From an uncultured Bacilli bacterium (GTDB taxonomy: Bacteria; Bacillota_I; Bacilli_A; RF39; UBA660): DNA of 7,496 nucleotides. How positions within the stretch are numbered: the first letter of the stretch is position 1; each line of letters begins with the position of its first letter. The notes beneath the pieces are model-generated. The model was not told the origin of the DNA, made no database searches, and worked only from the letters and a program-made list of their open reading frames with translations. Location: the NCBI GenBank assembly GCA_949113215.1, contig CARZYU010000034.1, positions 1 to 7,496 of the forward strand, written 5' to 3'. Below are positions 5,618 to 7,496 of this stretch, piece by piece. Made by a program: the position numbers and the translations under genes.

Positions 5618-6142
5618 ATGAAAAATAAAGGATTTACATTAATTGAATTATTGGCAGTTCTGGCTATTTTAGGAGTCATTATGTTAATTGCAGTTCCGAG
5701 TATTCAAAGTATTATTTTAAAGAATAAACAGAATAGTTATGCAGAGGATGCCAAACAGTTAATTGCGGAGGCAGAATATAAATTGCGAGTCGATACTAGT
5801 ATGAATAAACCGACTTCTGGGTCTAAGATCGTCATTCCTTTATCTTGTGTAAATGGTTCGGAATTATCGAAAGGACCAGAGGGGTATGCTTATGATCCTG
5901 ATTATACTTATGTCGTAGTAGATAATATCGGTGGGACTTTAAAATATTCGGCTCAAATTGCAGAACGGAAAACGAAAGGAGAAGGGTCAGACCAAAGATT
6001 AATGGGATTATCTTTGATTAGTAAGGAAAATTTGAACAAAGGAGAAGGGCCCAACTTTTATACAAATGATGGAGCCGCTTCAAAAGAACATCCAATGAAA
6101 TCTAAGGGTGCTTATCTTTTGGCTTCTTCTTGTTTTAATTAA
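5618..6142 (+). CDS. Type IV pilin-like protein 1 (class III prepilin signal)
   Basis: The protein has 174 residues. MKNKG-FTLIELLAVLAILGV is a textbook prepilin leader: a five-residue basic leader ending in Gly5, cleavage before Phe6, Glu at mature position +5 (Glu10) and a hydrophobic helix to about 28. Prepilin peptidase would cut and methylate it. The spine helix continues into a charged stretch (KNKQNSYAEDAKQLIAEAEY, 35-54), followed by a globular head. Cys77 and Cys172 could form the disulfide that closes the C-terminal region of many pilins. The head shares a TYVVV segment (97-101) with the next gene's product but is otherwise divergent. The start at 5618 gives a leader of normal length; the frame's earlier ATG at 5594 would add eight residues. 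The gene has its own promoter, and I found no clear terminator before the next promoter. A minor or major pseudopilin role cannot be told apart, since no assembly genes are in the window. Confidence 0.88.
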   Translation: MKNKGFTLIELLAVLAILGVIMLIAVPSIQSIILKNKQNSYAEDAKQLIAEAEYKLRVDTSMNKPTSGSKIVIPLSCVNGSELSKGPEGYAYDPDYTYVVVDNIGGTLKYSAQIAERKTKGEGSDQRLMGLSLISKENLNKGEGPNFYTNDGAASKEHPMKSKGAYLLASSCFN

Positions 6143-6161
6143 AAATTTCAAAATGAATTTA

Positions 6162-6190
6162 TTGACCAGTTGCAAAATTTGTGGTACGAT
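6162..6190 (+). promoter_or_regulatory. Promoter of the second pilin-like gene
   Basis: TTGACC (6162-6167) and TACGAT (6185-6190) are 17 bases apart, and TGG (6182-6184) makes an extended -10. An alternative -10 is TATAAG (6196-6201), without a good -35. The 82-base gap between the pilin genes holds no convincing hairpin, so transcription from the upstream pilin promoter may also reach this gene. Confidence 0.6.
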
Positions 6191-6205
6191 TACCGTATAA
6201 GGTAG

Positions 6206-6220
6206 AGGAGGAAGTTAGGA
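6206..6220 (+). promoter_or_regulatory. Two candidate ribosome binding sites before the second pilin gene
   Basis: A perfect AGGAGG (6206-6211) sits 13 bases from the ATG at 6225, too far for best use. A second TTAGGA (6215-6220) sits only four bases away, too near. Neither is ideal alone, which is unusual here because the other genes have one well-placed site. Confidence 0.45.
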
Positions 6221-6224
6221 ACGT

Positions 6225-6773
6225 ATGAAGAGATTAAATAAAAAGGGATTTACCTTAATTGAATTGTTGGCGGTTATTATTATTTTGGGAGTTTTGTTAT
6301 TGATTGCCGTTCCTGCCATGAATGGAGTAATTGAGAAGAGTAAGAAAGATGCTTTCGTTTCCAATGGAAAATCTTACATTGGAGCTGTTCGTTATTCTTT
6401 CATTCAGGGAGAGTATGCTTATCCTCCTGTAGGGTCAGCTACTGTTGTCTTTGTCAAAGAACTTCCGCTTGATCAAGGTGCAAAGGGAAAAAGCCCATAC
6501 GATAGTGTGATGCGTCCAGGACAGACTTACGTTGTTGTATATAATGATGGAACCGATGCAAAAGACAATTTCCGGTATTTCTTTGGTGGCTCGGATGAAG
6601 GAAACAATTGTATTCCTTTAACCGAAGAAAATAGTATCAAAGCTGAAACGGTCAAGGCACGTAATACAAGTTGTGCTGCACAACCTGTATCATTAACTTC
6701 TTCTAGTACGGAAATCTCTATTGATGGAACGAATGTTTCTATTTCAAAAATTTATGCAGACTATATGGGATAG
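6225..6773 (+). CDS. Type IV pilin-like protein 2 (class III prepilin signal)
   Basis: The protein has 182 residues. MKRLNKKG-FTLIELLAVIIILGV shows an eight-residue basic leader with Gly8, cleavage before Phe9, Glu13 at +5 and a hydrophobic helix to about 30. The spine continues as VIEKSKKDAFVSNGKSYIGA (35-54). The head carries RPGQTYVVVYNDGTD (97-111), which aligns by eye with TYVVVDN in the upstream pilin. Cys129 and Cys150 are candidates for a disulfide loop. A Ser/Thr-rich stretch (SLTSSSTEISIDGT, 156-169) precedes the C-terminus. The N-terminal 30 residues are nearly the same as pilin 1 while the heads diverge, as expected for paralogous subunits of one filament or pseudopilus. Expression appears separate: own extended -10 promoter upstream and a strong terminator downstream. 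Competence or secretion pseudopili, adhesive pili and gliding-type pili are all possible; the window holds no ATPase, platform protein or prepilin peptidase to decide. Confidence 0.9.
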   Translation: MKRLNKKGFTLIELLAVIIILGVLLLIAVPAMNGVIEKSKKDAFVSNGKSYIGAVRYSFIQGEYAYPPVGSATVVFVKELPLDQGAKGKSPYDSVMRPGQTYVVVYNDGTDAKDNFRYFFGGSDEGNNCIPLTEENSIKAETVKARNTSCAAQPVSLTSSSTEISIDGTNVSISKIYADYMG

Positions 6774-6779
6774 TATTTT

Positions 6780-6811
6780 CTCAAGGTGAATCGTTTACCT
6801 TGAGTTTTTTT
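6780..6811 (+). terminator. Intrinsic terminator after the second pilin gene
   Basis: An 11-bp stem pairs 6780-6790 (CTCAAGGTGAA) with 6794-6804 (TTTACCTTGAG), with one G-T wobble, around the loop TCG. Seven T follow at 6805-6811. It begins seven bases after the TAG stop, the largest separation among the terminators here. Confidence 0.85.
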
Positions 6812-6828
6812 ATGCCCTTTGCTACAAT
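6800..6828 (+). promoter_or_regulatory. Promoter of the endonuclease IV gene, -35 inside the terminator
   Basis: TTGAGT (6800-6805) and TACAAT (6823-6828) are 17 bases apart, with TGC (6820-6822) forming an extended -10. The -35 lies in the right arm of the preceding terminator. Transcription would begin near 6835, leaving about 14 bases before the ATG, with AAGGTGA at 6837-6843. Confidence 0.65.
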
Positions 6829-6848
6829 GACAGAAGAAGGTGAAGTTT

Positions 6849-7496
6849 ATGTATCTTGGATCACATGTGTCCTTTAATAAAAAAGATCAGTTATTAGGAA
6901 GTTTAGAAGAAGCACTTTCGTATGGAGCAACGACTTTTATGTTTTATACAGGTGCCCCACAAAATACGATGCGCTATCCGATTGATGACACGATTACTTT
7001 AAAAGCGTTAGAAAAGATGAAGGAAGTAGGAATGGATTATAGTAAAGTGATTGTTCATGCTCCCTATATTGTTAATTTAGCAAACAATGGAGATCCTTCC
7101 AAATACGATTTTTCGATTCGTTTTCTACAAGAAGAAGTAAAACGTTGTGAAGTGTTAGGAATTCGTTATATGGTACTTCATCCTGGAAGCCATGTGGGAT
7201 TAGGAGTGGATGCAGGTATTAAGAATATTGTGTTTGCGTTGAATCAAATTTTAGGTGCTACTTCCGTTACCATTCTTCTAGAAACAATGGCTGGAAAAGG
7301 AAGTGAAGTGGGAAGTCGTTTTGAAGAGATCAAAGAAATCATCGATGGAGTAGAAGACAAAGAACATATTGGAGTTTGTATGGATACTTGCCATATGAAC
7401 GATGCAGGATACGATGTGCATCATTTTGAAGAGCTACTTGATGAATTTGATCAAATCGTGGGATTACCCTATGTTCATTGCATTCATATCAATGAT
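6849..7496 (+). CDS. nfo: Deoxyribonuclease IV (endonuclease IV), N-terminal 216 residues (runs off right edge)
   Basis: This is the AP endonuclease IV that cuts the phosphodiester bond 5' to abasic sites in base excision repair; it is a cytosolic TIM-barrel enzyme with three zinc ions. The start MYLGSHVSFN is typical. Metal ligands can be matched to the E. coli enzyme in order: His70 (VHAPY), His111 (LHPGSH), Glu145 (LLETMAGKG), Asp179 and His182 (MDTCH), and His213 (HIND, the last visible residues). The later Asp, His and Glu ligands lie beyond the window. About 75% of a normal protein of 280-300 residues is present, with no frameshift. ATG at 6849 is preceded by AAGGTGA (6837-6843), spaced five bases. 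It has its own promoter, whose -35 is shared with the pilin terminator. The identification is very secure. Confidence 0.95.
   Translation, partial: MYLGSHVSFNKKDQLLGSLEEALSYGATTFMFYTGAPQNTMRYPIDDTITLKALEKMKEVGMDYSKVIVHAPYIVNLANNGDPSKYDFSIRFLQEEVKRCEVLGIRYMVLHPGSHVGLGVDAGIKNIVFALNQILGATSVTILLETMAGKGSEVGSRFEEIKEIIDGVEDKEHIGVCMDTCHMNDAGYDVHHFEELLDEFDQIVGLPYVHCIHIND

Noticed and set aside
5485..5679. Minus-strand frame of 64 codons spanning the terminator and the pilin promoter
   Set aside because: Its lysine/phenylalanine-rich sequence is the read-through of A/T-rich terminator and promoter DNA; no ribosome site.
6143..6161. Possible terminator between the two pilin genes (AAATTTCA...TGAATTT)
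   Set aside because: The pairing is imperfect, the loop is tiny, the stem has almost no G-C pairs, and no T run follows.

Overview
The window looks like chromosomal DNA from a low-GC Gram-positive bacterium (Firmicutes/Bacilli). The reasons are AT-rich sequence, AGGAGG/AGGTGA-type Shine-Dalgarno sites, sigma-A-like promoters often with an extended -10, short A/T-flanked intrinsic terminators, and a Bacillus-type L-lactate dehydrogenase next to DUF421, TIGR04086-like and TasA-like proteins. An uncultured gut Bacilli lineage would fit, but the species cannot be fixed from the sequence. The standard code works: Trp is TGG, all stops seen are TAA or TAG, and no in-frame TGA is needed. I see no rRNA, tRNA, CRISPR array, insertion sequence or transposase, and no stretch over 300 bases lacks a gene.

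Layout. Bases 1-400 (minus) hold the N-terminal part of L-lactate dehydrogenase, which runs off the left edge. Divergent from it are two tandem paralogues (508-1077 and 1151-1738) encoding membrane-anchored or secreted beta-rich proteins; the second has a TasA/camelysin-like N-terminus. Their end converges on a small four-helix membrane protein of TIGR04086/YrzE type (1749-2117, minus), sharing a bidirectional terminator. Then, all on the plus strand: a DUF421/YetF-type membrane protein (2194-2841), a membrane-anchored GHL10/DigH-like glycoside hydrolase probably acting on peptidoglycan (2902-4092), an unrecognised AT-rich 451-residue soluble protein (4159-5514), two separate type IV pilin-like proteins with class III prepilin signals (5618-6142 and 6225-6773), and the start of endonuclease IV (6849 to the right edge).

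How it fits together. Five of the nine genes (two TasA-like, one wall hydrolase, two pilin-like) look like cell-surface products, and two more are membrane proteins. The window is therefore largely an envelope/surface-appendage region bordered by housekeeping genes (ldh and nfo). Most genes look like single transcription units with their own promoter and terminator, so no operon ties them together and any joint function is inference. No pilin ATPase, platform protein, prepilin peptidase, SipW-type signal peptidase or sortase gene is present.

Most striking points: (1) terminator hairpins start at or before the stop codon of the gene they end, in five cases; (2) the -35 of the next promoter lies in the terminator's descending arm in two cases; (3) the 451-residue gene is compositionally distinct and has no family I recognise; (4) four start codons implied by the longest reading frames are better moved downstream to sites with real ribosome binding sites.
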